The notes under the pieces were generated by a model that was given only the letters and a program-made list of their open reading frames with translations, ran no database searches and was not told where the DNA came from. From an uncultured Paracoccaceae bacterium (GTDB lineage Bacteria > Pseudomonadota > Alphaproteobacteria > Rhodobacterales > Rhodobacteraceae), in NCBI GenBank assembly GCA_947493335.1, contig CANLQO010000002.1, positions 835,001 to 899,000 on the forward strand: a stretch of DNA of 64,000 nucleotides. The letters are read 5' to 3'. Both the position numbers and the translations under genes were made by a program. Positions 44,403 through 54,382 of the stretch are shown here, piece after piece. Each line of letters starts with the position of its first letter. The first letter of the stretch is position 1.

Positions 44403-45176
44403 ATGGCACGCAACAGACAGTCTTTGCTCGACCGTATTTCTCACCGGCGCAGTTTGCGGCGCTGGTCGGCGGCTGCGCAGGCGGCAGATGGGGCCGAATT
44501 GTCACTGTTGCGCGATCAACGCCAACAGGCACGACAGTTGAAGGGGCGGCTGGATCAACTCGTACATGTGGCGGATAGCCGTCTCGCATTGCCGCGGATT
44601 GGGTCAACCGCGTTCAATCGACCTGCAGGCACACTATGGTCTTGGCGTCCGCAACTGTGGCGCGGCCCGATCACGCCCAAGGGGATCGCCGCCGCCGCCA
44701 GCAAGACACCGCTGGGCGACGAGGTGCACCTGTTCCACGATTGCGGTTTTTCGGAACTGACCATGCGCCAGGTCCGCAATGGTCGAGAAGAAGACCTTGC
44801 GCCCTTTGGCCTGCGCATGGATGTTTTCGGCTTTGACGGCAGCTTTCTGTCGCTGGTGCTGGATTTCCCGCCTGACGCGGTTGAAGGGATGCAGCGGCGG
44901 CACCTGATCCGGGTCTCAACGGTGATCGAAGCGGAAAAGGACATTGAGGTTTTCGGGCGGCTTAACATCAAACATGGCCCCAACACAGAGCAGGTGATTG
45001 TGGAAATTCCAGTTAATCGGCCCGAAACTGTGGTAGAATTTGATCTGGCCTATTCGGAACTGAACGAAAAGCGGATCGAACGCATGTGGCTTGACCTGAT
45101 CTTTGAAGGGCCCGAGATGAACCAGATCACAATGCGCGACCTGACCTTTTGTCGTTACCCAAGGGCTGAACTGTAA
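44403..45176 (+). CDS. DUF6478-type conserved protein
   Basis: A 257-aa protein starting MARNRQSLLDRISHRRSLRR, with a basic arginine-rich N-terminus and a coil near 30-50. A soluble domain follows, with LGDEVHLFHDCGFSELTMRQ near 113 and FGLRMDVFGFDGSFLSLVL near 145. The end is DLTFCRYPRAEL. From memory this resembles a Rhodobacterales family called DUF6478. Beta-sandwich-like spacing suggests a carbohydrate- or phospholipid-facing fold, but no enzyme motif is seen. The 3' end overlaps the next gene by one base, so the two act together. Confidence 0.75.
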   Translation: MARNRQSLLDRISHRRSLRRWSAAAQAADGAELSLLRDQRQQARQLKGRLDQLVHVADSRLALPRIGSTAFNRPAGTLWSWRPQLWRGPITPKGIAAAASKTPLGDEVHLFHDCGFSELTMRQVRNGREEDLAPFGLRMDVFGFDGSFLSLVLDFPPDAVEGMQRRHLIRVSTVIEAEKDIEVFGRLNIKHGPNTEQVIVEIPVNRPETVVEFDLAYSELNEKRIERMWLDLIFEGPEMNQITMRDLTFCRYPRAEL

Positions 45177-45562
45177 TGGCGAAAGATACGCAAAACACAA
45201 CCCATATGGTGCTGACCAAGACCTCGCTTGTGGCGGGCGTCTGGCAAGGAGAGTTGCGCGGCGCGGGGGAGCATCGTCCAGAGTTGATCGCCACACATCT
45301 GGGGGAAGAGGTTGAAGGCCTGAACCTGGAGCAAGACGGCGATGCATGGCAGGTACGGTTCACGCTTCCTGCCGATCGGATTGCCGATGGTGTGCAGACT
45401 TTTGTGATCGCGGATGCCACTACCAAGGAAGTGCTGAACAGCTTTGCCGTGATGGTCGGTGAGGCCTTGGGTGATGACATCCGCGCCGAGATGGATTTGC
45501 TGCGGGCCGAGCTTGATATGCTCAAGAAGGCGTTCCGCAGGCATTGCGTTGAGACGATGTAG
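45176..45562 (+). CDS. Small protein with C-terminal coiled coil, partner of DUF6478
   Basis: A 128-aa protein: a beta-rich N-terminal half (TKTSLVAGVWQGELRGAG) and a helical end, DDIRAEMDLLRAELDMLKKA, with regular heptads near residues 98-118. The start shares one base with the DUF6478 stop (TAATGG), so they are coupled. It lies 3 nt before the phosphatase gene. Function unknown; complex formation with the preceding protein is a reasonable guess. Confidence 0.75.
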   Translation: MAKDTQNTTHMVLTKTSLVAGVWQGELRGAGEHRPELIATHLGEEVEGLNLEQDGDAWQVRFTLPADRIADGVQTFVIADATTKEVLNSFAVMVGEALGDDIRAEMDLLRAELDMLKKAFRRHCVETM

Positions 45563-45565
45563 GCC

Positions 45566-46144
45566 ATGGGCCTGATCTGGTTCGTCACACATGCCGACGT
45601 GGTGCAGGACCCCGATGTGCCGGTTCCGGAGTGGCCGTTATCAACCCGGGGCAGGGCGCGGCACGAAGCGTTCAATGCATCCCTTGTCCGCCGGGGCATC
45701 ACCTCGATCTTTTGCAGTCGCGAACAGAAGGCACGGGATGGCGCAGCGATACATGGCAAAGCGCTCGATCTGAAACCAACCGTCGTTGCTGAATTGGGCG
45801 AGAACGACCGTCGTGCGACAGGCTACTTGCCGCCGGAAGACTTTGAAGCGGCGGCAGACGCGTTCTTTGCCCAGCCGGATCAATCCTACAGAGGATGGGA
45901 AACCGCGCGTGACGCTCAGGCGCGTATCACGAACGCTATCCATGCCTGCGAGGCCGGTGCGCCAGATGGCAGCCTTTTGATCGTCAGCCATGGCGGCGTC
46001 GGCGCACTGTTAAAGGCGTGGGTGACGGGACAGCCAATCTCACGGACGTTAGAGGCTGGTGTGCCTGGCGGCGGCGGCTGTTTGGCGCTGACCCGGAGCA
46101 GCTTGACCCTTGAACGGGACTGGCATCCAATTGATGCGGACTGA
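45566..46144 (+). CDS. Histidine phosphatase family protein, variant motif
   Basis: A 192-aa branch-2-like phosphoglycerate-mutase fold protein. The usual RHG motif is THAD at residues 8-11, so the arginine is replaced by Thr while His9 remains. The second His is in VSHGGVG near 140. LSTRGRARHEAF near 25 and SREQKARDGAAIHGKAL near 52 are the supporting motifs. The replacement may change substrate or lower activity. It follows the coiled-coil gene by 3 nt and precedes a hairpin. Confidence 0.85.
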   Translation: MGLIWFVTHADVVQDPDVPVPEWPLSTRGRARHEAFNASLVRRGITSIFCSREQKARDGAAIHGKALDLKPTVVAELGENDRRATGYLPPEDFEAAADAFFAQPDQSYRGWETARDAQARITNAIHACEAGAPDGSLLIVSHGGVGALLKAWVTGQPISRTLEAGVPGGGGCLALTRSSLTLERDWHPIDAD

Positions 46145-48232
<2,088 letters not shown>

Positions 48233-48236
48233 CGGC

Positions 48237-48261
48237 TTAACCAAGGTTAACGAAACGTTAA
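48237..48261 (+). promoter_or_regulatory. TTAA-N7-TTAA dyad upstream of the second LysR gene
   Basis: ttaacg (48247-48252) and cgttaa (48256-48261) are exact inverted repeats around aaa. They read TTAA-N7-TTAA and give T-N11-A as well. A further TTAA half site stands at 48237. The site is 146 nt before the regulator ATG and just after the oxidoreductase stop, so it can serve as operator or CtrA site. Confidence 0.5.
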
Positions 48262-48406
48262 TGAAAACAGCGGCAAACCAGCCGATTCTGTTTCCGCGCG
48301 GGCACCAGTCCCGACATAACCCCGATATTGTCAGGCATATGCCCCATTCCTGCCGGGTTTCACGGTCAAATCATTGATCCAAAGATTGACTGTGCAAGGA
48401 AACGGT

Positions 48407-49312
48407 ATGGATCGCCTGACTGAAATGGAAGCCTTTGCCACTGTGGTGGATCAGGGCGGCTTTACCGACGCGGCAAAGAAAATGGGGATTTCGAAATCCG
48501 CTGTCTCAAAGCACGTTTCATCGCTTGAAGCCCGCCTTGGTGCGCGCCTTCTGAACCGGACCACCCGTCGCGTATCGCCAACTGAAATTGGGCTTGCCTA
48601 CTATGATCGTGCCCGCCGCGTGCTGAATGACGCAGGCGAGGCAGATGCATTGGTGACATCCATGCAGTCGGCACCGTCTGGTTTGTTGCGGATCTCTGTT
48701 GCAACAGATTTTGGGGTCAATCACCTGTCGCCTGTTCTGGGCGATTTCCTGACTGAATTCCCTGACATCACCGTCAACATGGTTCTGAATAACCGGTATG
48801 TGGAGCTGATTTCAGAAGGCTTTGACATGGCTGTCCGCATCGGGGAGCTGGACGACAGCACCCTGCGCGCTCGCAAGCTGACCGAAACGACCCGTCGCAT
48901 GATCGCAAGCCCGGATTACTTCAAGCAATATGGGCGTCCTGAAAAGATTGACGATCTGAACGAGCACAAGCTGCTGCATTATTCGAACCAGGCGAATTCT
49001 GCCGTTTGGAAACTGACCGCGCCTTCGGGCGAGCGACGTCAGGTCCGCACGGCTGGCTGGTTGACGGTGAACGACGGGCAATCGTTGTTGAATGCCTGCG
49101 TTGGTGGTCTTGGCATCGCTTATCTGCCCAGCTTCCTTTACGCCGATGCGCTGAAAGACGGTCTTGTCGAAGAGGCGATCCCCGATCTGCCGGTCGAAAC
49201 TCAAGGCATCTATGCGGTTTACCCCCCGGGCCGCTTCACCCAGCCAAAGGTCCGCGCCTTTATTGATTTTCTGGTCCATGCCTTTGCGGAAAAGGGCCCG
49301 GACGCCTGGTAA
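48407..49312 (+). CDS. LysR-family regulator, CrgA-like
   Basis: A 301-aa regulator with an N-terminal winged helix (MEAFATVVDQGGFTDAAKKM to SLEARLGARLLNRTTR, about residues 6-57). An effector domain of the CrgA/AaeR group follows. The ATG at 48407 has aaggaaac at good spacing, and the longer frame from 48374 is not needed. It lies 174 nt after the FMN oxidoreductase and may control it. An intrinsic terminator follows. Confidence 0.92.
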   Translation: MDRLTEMEAFATVVDQGGFTDAAKKMGISKSAVSKHVSSLEARLGARLLNRTTRRVSPTEIGLAYYDRARRVLNDAGEADALVTSMQSAPSGLLRISVATDFGVNHLSPVLGDFLTEFPDITVNMVLNNRYVELISEGFDMAVRIGELDDSTLRARKLTETTRRMIASPDYFKQYGRPEKIDDLNEHKLLHYSNQANSAVWKLTAPSGERRQVRTAGWLTVNDGQSLLNACVGGLGIAYLPSFLYADALKDGLVEEAIPDLPVETQGIYAVYPPGRFTQPKVRAFIDFLVHAFAEKGPDAW

Positions 49313-49348
49313 CCCAGTTTCCCAAGGTGTGAGAACACCCGACTTTAC

Positions 49349-49376
49349 GCGGTCCCTGCGGGGGCCGCTTTTTTGT
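49349..49376 (+). terminator. Intrinsic terminator after the LysR gene
   Basis: gcggtccc pairs with gggccgc with a short loop (49349-49368), then tttttt. It lies 37 nt after the regulator stop and 16 nt before the end of the convergent OmpA-like gene. Confidence 0.85.
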
Positions 49377-49391
49377 TTGTGGCCGGCGCAA

Positions 49392-50309
49392 CTAGCGTTC
49401 TGTTGAAGTCACGATGACTTCGACCCGCCGGTTCAGGGCGCGTCCGCCCTCGTGTAAATTGCTGGCCAGCGGCGCGAGATAGCCCATGCCTTGCGCCTCT
49501 AACTGGCGTCTCGGCACAGCATAATCTGTGACCAAACGCTCGAGGACTGCGCCGGCGCGTCGCCGAGACAGGGCAATGTTGCCGTCCAACGATCCTGAGC
49601 TATCCGTGTGACCTACCAAGGCAACAGTCCGGTCCGGGTATGCGGCCAGATATGCCGCGATCGTATCCAGAATTGGCACCTCTCCTTCGACAAGCTGCGC
49701 TGAACCGGTTGCGAATTGAAGACCCGGAAGAACAAAGCGCCCGACCTGATCCAGTGCCTGTTCCAGATCATCTGGCTGACCCGCAAGCGGTGAGAGGGCA
49801 TTGTTTGCCGCATTCGCGACGACGCGAGGGATCGATTCAGACGCGCCGACCAAAATGACCTGAACATAGCCCGCATCGGCGGTCACACTTGCCAGAAGAC
49901 TGATTGCGCTGTCATCCCGGCGCGCCGACAAAAACCGAAAGTCACCCAAATTCACTGCCATTGCCGGGGGCAGTACGACAGGGGTCGCAAAGCGAAAGTC
50001 AAAGCCTCCACAAGCGCGCGTGTCGCATTCAAAGACAACGCTATATCCCGCGTTTCCAAGCTGTTCGCGCAATGGCCGCAGCAGTTGCAATGAACTCAGG
50101 CCAGTTGCATCAATCCGCCAGGCCTGTTGAGTCATGTCGCCTTCGATACGTTGGGTTGGCAATGACCCGTCCGCCCAAGGTGCTATCGGAAGTTCGTAAC
50201 TGGTCTCAACCGTGGATACTTCCGCCGCCAATTGGGCATTGGCTGGGAACGACAAATCCTGCGCGGCGACCGGCCCCGCGCAAAAGAGACACGTCAGAAA
50301 TCGGATCAT
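49392..50309 (-). CDS. OmpA-family peptidoglycan-associated protein
   Basis: A 305-aa protein with a signal peptide (IRFLTCLFCAGPVAAQ, cut near residue 16). The N-terminal half is unassigned; the C-terminal OmpA domain near 185-300 has VALVGHTDSSGSLDGNIALS and ALNRRVEVIV. The Arg and Asp that bind diaminopimelate are in GHTD and NRRVEV. It is a periplasmic or outer membrane protein tied to the wall. The stop of the AhpD-like gene overlaps its start by 4 nt. Confidence 0.92.
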   Translation of the reverse strand: MIRFLTCLFCAGPVAAQDLSFPANAQLAAEVSTVETSYELPIAPWADGSLPTQRIEGDMTQQAWRIDATGLSSLQLLRPLREQLGNAGYSVVFECDTRACGGFDFRFATPVVLPPAMAVNLGDFRFLSARRDDSAISLLASVTADAGYVQVILVGASESIPRVVANAANNALSPLAGQPDDLEQALDQVGRFVLPGLQFATGSAQLVEGEVPILDTIAAYLAAYPDRTVALVGHTDSSGSLDGNIALSRRRAGAVLERLVTDYAVPRRQLEAQGMGYLAPLASNLHEGGRALNRRVEVIVTSTER

Positions 50310-50872
50310 CGCGCCTGTGCGTGGTAGGCGTCGTTCGGGCGCATGTCCGTTGCAGAGGCGACGCGATTGGACATGTTGAAGAATGCTGCAACGCTCGCAA
50401 TGTCCCAGATGTCGCGGTCTGAAAATCCGACATCGCGAAGGGCCTGGCGGTCGGCCTCGACCACCTCAGCGCTTGCTTTGGTGATCTTCTCTGCGAATAG
50501 GCACATTGCGCTTTGGCGGGCATCCAGTCGGGCTGCGCGCCAGTTCATCACCAGTGCTTCCCCTAGCATCGGGTCGCCTGACAACGCTCGCACAGCGGCA
50601 CCATGTGCAGTCAGGCAATAATAGCATTTGTTGATGGATGAGACGACGACCGCGATCATCTCACGTTCAAGCTTGGACAGGTTGCTGTCGCCAAGCATCA
50701 GGTCGTTGTACATGGCAGTGAAGCTGTTGAGCTTGTCGACGTCAAAGGCATAGGCCTGCAAGACATTGGGAATTATCCCCAATTTGTCCTGACACACATC
50801 AAAGTATTTTTGCGTCTCAGGCGGAAGTGGGTCCACCATTGGAAGATCAAGGGCGGTGGGGCGGTCGTTCAC
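50306..50872 (-). CDS. Peroxidase-related protein, AhpD/CMD family
   Basis: A 188-aa carboxymuconolactone decarboxylase-type protein. The redox CxxC is Cys83 and Cys86 with His90 (NKCYYCLTAHGAAV). The helix LSKLEREMIAVVVSSI precedes it and AFFNMSNRVASATDM is near the end. It belongs to the uncharacterised peroxidase-related (YciW-like) group, thought to reduce peroxides with a lipoyl or thioredoxin partner. The GTG at 50872 overlaps the GNAT stop by GTGA, so the longer frame to 51226 is rejected. Confidence 0.88.
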   Translation of the reverse strand: MNDRPTALDLPMVDPLPPETQKYFDVCQDKLGIIPNVLQAYAFDVDKLNSFTAMYNDLMLGDSNLSKLEREMIAVVVSSINKCYYCLTAHGAAVRALSGDPMLGEALVMNWRAARLDARQSAMCLFAEKITKASAEVVEADRQALRDVGFSDRDIWDIASVAAFFNMSNRVASATDMRPNDAYHAQAR

Positions 50873-51606
50873 GGATGCAGTCCTTTGGCTAGCGTGCGAT
50901 AGTGATAGCCGCCCACGCGCGTCATCCCAAGCGAAGAATAAAGTGCGTTTGCCGCCGTATTGGCAGCGGTCGTGACAAGAGCAATGTGATCGCAGCCCTG
51001 TTCCATCGCCCAAAAGGCAGCCGCGCGGGTCAGGTGGCGCGCCAATCCCTTGTTGCGAAAGGGGCGCGCGACTTCGAGCGCGTGGATCATCGCGCACCTT
51101 TCGTGACAGCCCACAAAAACAGTTGCGGCGGGCTTGTCGTCGATCCGACCCAGAAAGGTGGTTTTGGGCATCGGCGCGCGGTCCATCACGGCCAGTCGCC
51201 CATCGCCAATCCCGCCAGTTGCCCAAATGTCGCGCTGCACGGCGAGTGGGGGCCAGACGGTAAAGGCAGTCACAGGTGGGGGTCGCATCGTCGCGACGTC
51301 AGACACTGGGGCGACATAGATGACCGAAGGATCTTTAATGACGTAGCCCGCCGTTTCCAGCATCGCGTCAAGCGTGTCTTCGCCTTCGCGCACCATGAAG
51401 AGCGGAGTTTGCCACAGATCGCGCATCGCCCTGTCAGCCGTGACAATATCGTCAGGCGAGATCGGTTGATGCGCTGTGGCTGCGCTGACCCTGCTGCCGC
51501 CCCCCTTGCCCGTGCGGATCATCCATGGCCCGACTTGCTGGGTCTGGGCAGCGGGCCATGTCGCAGCAACAACATCATAAAGTGTGTGGATATCAGGCAG
51601 TGTCAT
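50869..51606 (-). CDS. GNAT-fold N-acetyltransferase
   Basis: A 245-aa protein whose C-terminal half is GNAT: IHALEVARPFRNKGLARHLT near residue 175 is motif A, and AANALYSSLGMTRVGGYHYR near 215 is motif B. The N-terminal half may be a second, decayed GNAT lobe. The start overlaps the CinA-like gene by 4 nt and the stop overlaps the AhpD-like gene, making a four-gene unit. Substrate unknown. Confidence 0.85.
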   Translation of the reverse strand: MTLPDIHTLYDVVAATWPAAQTQQVGPWMIRTGKGGGSRVSAATAHQPISPDDIVTADRAMRDLWQTPLFMVREGEDTLDAMLETAGYVIKDPSVIYVAPVSDVATMRPPPVTAFTVWPPLAVQRDIWATGGIGDGRLAVMDRAPMPKTTFLGRIDDKPAATVFVGCHERCAMIHALEVARPFRNKGLARHLTRAAAFWAMEQGCDHIALVTTAANTAANALYSSLGMTRVGGYHYRTLAKGLHP

Positions 51607-52325
51607 GCGTTGAAAGCAGCCCTGACTTCCGCCCCGGCGGCCTCAAGCATGGCGCTATCCTGACCGCGCAACACGATGTTTGCGCCGTAGACGCCATTTT
51701 GCTGGAACGGGTAAGATCCGACCGAGACGTTTGGATATCGCGCATCAATATCGCCCAATGGACCGGCAATATCGCCTTCGCCTCGCAATACGCGAATAGA
51801 AATGGATTGCAGCGGTACACCGCCTTGCAAACCGGCCATGACGCTTGCGACCATCGCGCGGAACACCGCAGGCACCCCGGCCATTACATGGACGTTGTGC
51901 AGCGTGAAACCGGGGGCCGTGCTGACGGGGTTGTCGATCAACGTTGCGCTTTCGGGAATGCGTGCCATGCGCAGGCGCGCAGCATTCAAGTCCTGCCCGG
52001 ATCGATCATAGTGGGCCTGCAGCAGGGCGCGCGCATCGTCGCGCACATCAATCGGCACATCAAAGACCGCCGCGATGCAGTCAGCGGTGATATCATCATG
52101 TGTCGGCCCAATGCCACCGGAGGTGAAAACATGGTCATACGCCTTGGACAGTGTCCGCACCGCCACAATGATCGCTGGTGCATCGTCGCTGACGATCCGC
52201 ACTTCTTTCAGGTCTACCCCTGCCTCGGTCAGGACGCCCGCCAGATGATGCATATTTGCATCCCGCGTCCGGCCTGACAAAATTTCGTCGCCAATCACAC
52301 ACATCGCGGCGGTGGGGTTGGTCAT
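51603..52325 (-). CDS. Molybdopterin-binding/CinA N-terminal-like protein
   Basis: A 240-aa protein with the MoCF domain: IGDEILSGRTRDANMHHLA near residue 11 and VFTSGGIGPTHDDITADCIA near 66. This matches the N-terminal domain of CinA (ADP-ribose or NMN-related pyrophosphatase family) without the deamidase domain. The ATG at 52325 has AGGAGA ahead; the longer frame to 52595 runs into sfsA. It diverges from sfsA with 42 nt between. Real cofactor or substrate unproven. Confidence 0.88.
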   Translation of the reverse strand: MTNPTAAMCVIGDEILSGRTRDANMHHLAGVLTEAGVDLKEVRIVSDDAPAIIVAVRTLSKAYDHVFTSGGIGPTHDDITADCIAAVFDVPIDVRDDARALLQAHYDRSGQDLNAARLRMARIPESATLIDNPVSTAPGFTLHNVHVMAGVPAVFRAMVASVMAGLQGGVPLQSISIRVLRGEGDIAGPLGDIDARYPNVSVGSYPFQQNGVYGANIVLRGQDSAMLEAAGAEVRAAFNA

Positions 52326-52367
52326 TTGGGTTCTCCTGTCACTTCGGTCTCTGGTATAGCGCGGGAT

Positions 52368-53069
52368 ATGGACTTTGCCAGACCCCTCATCCCCGCCCGA
52401 CTGATCCGCCGCTACAAACGCTTTCTGGCCGATGTGACGCTGGATGACGGGCGAGAAGTGACGGCCCATTGCGCCAACCCCGGCAGCATGATGGGGCTGG
52501 CCGCGCCCGGCACCAAGGTCTGGCTGGAACCCAATGATGACCCCAAGAAAAAGCTCAAATTTGGCTGGCGTCTGGTTGATCATGAAAACGGACATTTCAC
52601 CGGCGTCGACACGAGCCTGCCCAATCGCGTGCTCAAAGCCGCGTTAATGGCCAATGAGGTGCCGGGGTTGTCGGGATATGATCTGGTGCGGCCAGAGGTG
52701 AAATACGGCGAGAATTCTCGCATTGATTTCTTACTGACCGGTGGCGGGCCAGATATCTACGTAGAGGTCAAAAGCGTCACGCTTTGCCGTCATGCGGGCT
52801 TGGCAGAATTTCCGGATAGTGTGACCGCCCGAGGAGCCAAACACCTGACAGAGCTCGCAGGTGTTGCGGCGGCGGGACATCGCGCCGTGATGTTGTATTT
52901 GGTGCAACGCACCGATTGTGAAGCGCTGACGCTCGCCGTTGATCTTGATCCCGGCTACGCAGCGGCTTTCAAAGCCGCGAGCGGGGTCGACGTGATCGCG
53001 CTGGGATGCAACATTTCCCCCAAGGGTATCAGTCTTGCGGATCCGATCCCGTTCACTTCGCCCCAATGA
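52368..53069 (+). CDS. sfsA: Sugar fermentation stimulation protein homologue
   Basis: A 233-aa protein matching SfsA: LIPARLIRRYKRFLADVTLD near the start, HCANPGSMMGLAAPG near 43, and the nuclease-like core SRIDFLLTGG with VEVKSVTL near 135. Family members have a restriction-endonuclease-like fold and may bind or cleave DNA; the fermentation link came from overexpression in E. coli. The ATG at 52368 starts MDFARPLIPARL; ATG 52326 would overlap the promoter region. It precedes map by 60 nt. Confidence 0.93.
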   Translation: MDFARPLIPARLIRRYKRFLADVTLDDGREVTAHCANPGSMMGLAAPGTKVWLEPNDDPKKKLKFGWRLVDHENGHFTGVDTSLPNRVLKAALMANEVPGLSGYDLVRPEVKYGENSRIDFLLTGGGPDIYVEVKSVTLCRHAGLAEFPDSVTARGAKHLTELAGVAAAGHRAVMLYLVQRTDCEALTLAVDLDPGYAAAFKAASGVDVIALGCNISPKGISLADPIPFTSPQ

Positions 53070-53129
53070 CCCTCTGGCACCGAAGCGCAGGATCACCTAT
53101 GTGGGCAATAAGTGACGAAGGGTAGCGAC

Positions 53130-53939
53130 GTGAACACGAATACCAGCAGACTGACCAAAGATGGGATCCGCCTTTATGAGCCGGGCGACTTTGCTGGCAT
53201 GCACAAGGCAGGGCGTTTGGCTGCGCAAATCCTTGACGACATTGCCGAACATGTCTTTCCCGGGCAGACCACGGGCGCGCTTGATCAGTTGATCACTGAT
53301 TGGGTTGATGCCGCTGGTGCGACCTCTGCCACGATCGGCTATAAGGGGTATCAGCACGCAAGCTGCATTTCGGTCAATCACGTCGTCTGCCACGGCATTC
53401 CGGGCGACAAGGTGCTGAAGGATGGGGACATCCTGAACATCGACGTCACGGTGATTGTCGACGGTTGGTTCGGTGACACAAGCAGGATGTATGTGGCTGG
53501 CAATCTTAGCCGCAAGGCAGAACGCCTTATTCAAGTGACACATGATGCGTTGATGAAGGGGATCGAGGCCGCCCGTCCCGGGAACACCTTCGGTGATATT
53601 GGTCATGCGATCCAAGTCTATGCCGAAAGCCACCGCATGTCAGTCGTGCGCGATTTCTGCGGCCACGGTCTGGGACTTGTCTTTCACGCGCCGCCCAATG
53701 TCTTGCACTACGGTCGGCCCGGGACAGGTGCCGTACTGGAGGAAGGCATGTTCTTTACCATCGAGCCCATGATCAACCTCGGGCGTCCTGAAACCAAGGT
53801 TCTGGCCGATGACTGGACCGCTGTGACACGCGACAAATCCTTGTCCGCGCAGTTCGAACATTCAATCGGCATCTCGGCGCAAGGCGCTGATATCTTTACG
53901 CTTTCACCGTCCGAACGCTTCCACCCAACCTTCGGTTAG
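53130..53939 (+). CDS. map: Methionine aminopeptidase type I
   Basis: A 269-aa enzyme that removes N-terminal methionine. Metal ligands are Asp105 (DVTV), Asp116 (GDTS), His179 (CGHGLG), Glu212 (TIEPM) and Glu243 (FEHS); His88 (CHGIPG) is the catalytic histidine. GTG 53130 is chosen because gaaggg lies upstream at proper spacing; GTG 53112 is the alternative. In other Rhodobacterales radC often follows sfsA-map as far as I recall, but here a gene-free stretch follows. Confidence 0.95.
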   Translation: MNTNTSRLTKDGIRLYEPGDFAGMHKAGRLAAQILDDIAEHVFPGQTTGALDQLITDWVDAAGATSATIGYKGYQHASCISVNHVVCHGIPGDKVLKDGDILNIDVTVIVDGWFGDTSRMYVAGNLSRKAERLIQVTHDALMKGIEAARPGNTFGDIGHAIQVYAESHRMSVVRDFCGHGLGLVFHAPPNVLHYGRPGTGAVLEEGMFFTIEPMINLGRPETKVLADDWTAVTRDKSLSAQFEHSIGISAQGADIFTLSPSERFHPTFG

Positions 53940-54014
53940 GCCGTCCGGAGGGAATTTCCGGCGGCAATTCCCCTCTTGCGAATGACTTGCAACTGGCCCC
54001 GAGCTGAATATCTC

Positions 54015-54205
54015 TTCCCTGTAACGAGCGAAGACGCTGGGCGCCCGTGGGGGTCAAGCATTTCAAAGAGTAGCGGCCAAATAGTCGTCATGGCATGCGC
54101 TTCGAGCGCATGACGACGCGGGCCAACATAGTGTCGCGTAGATGGTTCAAGGGGTGGGTAACGAGTGCCTTGTTAAAGGGGGCCGCGATCATCGCGGTCC
54201 TTTTC
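54015..54205 (+). ncRNA. Candidate small RNA downstream of map
   Basis: No gene covers 53940-54172. A possible promoter has ttgcaa at 53987-53992 and tatctc at 54009-54014 with a 16-nt spacer. Downstream, gtcgtcatg (54084-54092) can pair with catgacgac (54109-54117), while catgcgct (54094-54101) pairs with agcgcatg (54105-54112); these two folds exclude each other. A T-tailed terminator follows at 54175-54205. No known RNA family is recognised. The 5' end is a guess. Confidence 0.3.
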
Positions 54206-54373
54206 ATTTTGGCGGTCGAGGCGTTTAAGCAGCAGGGAAAGCACCGTTTCTCCACCTAAGGGCGTGACACAATCACCGATCAAGACAGGTGCGCCGAACG
54301 GGACGGGCGCAGGCCGCGACACCTCTTCCTTTTGGGGTGTGACCCATGGTCCGTGATAACTGGCATCCGTCAT
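54173..54373 (-). CDS. Small conserved-looking protein of 66 aa
   Basis: The ORF starts MTDASYHGPWVTPQKEEVSR and ends DRDDRGPL. It follows the HAD gene by 9 nt on the same strand. Trp/Pro-rich start, a central APVLIGDCVTPLGGETVLSL and a charged tail look protein-like. The last codons fall in the terminator stem. No known family is recognised and no strong Shine-Dalgarno is seen, so it may be untranslated. Confidence 0.5.
   Translation of the reverse strand: MTDASYHGPWVTPQKEEVSRPAPVPFGAPVLIGDCVTPLGGETVLSLLLKRLDRQNEKDRDDRGPL
54175..54210 (+). terminator. Hairpin terminator after map region
   Basis: ccgcgat and atcgcgg form a perfect 7-bp stem with one C loop; flanking aaagg and cctttt extend it with a small G bulge, then tttcatttt on the + strand. 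On the minus strand it would also end the 66-aa ORF, with a weaker T run. It probably stops map or the candidate small RNA. Confidence 0.7.
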
Positions 54374-54382
54374 ACCGATAGC

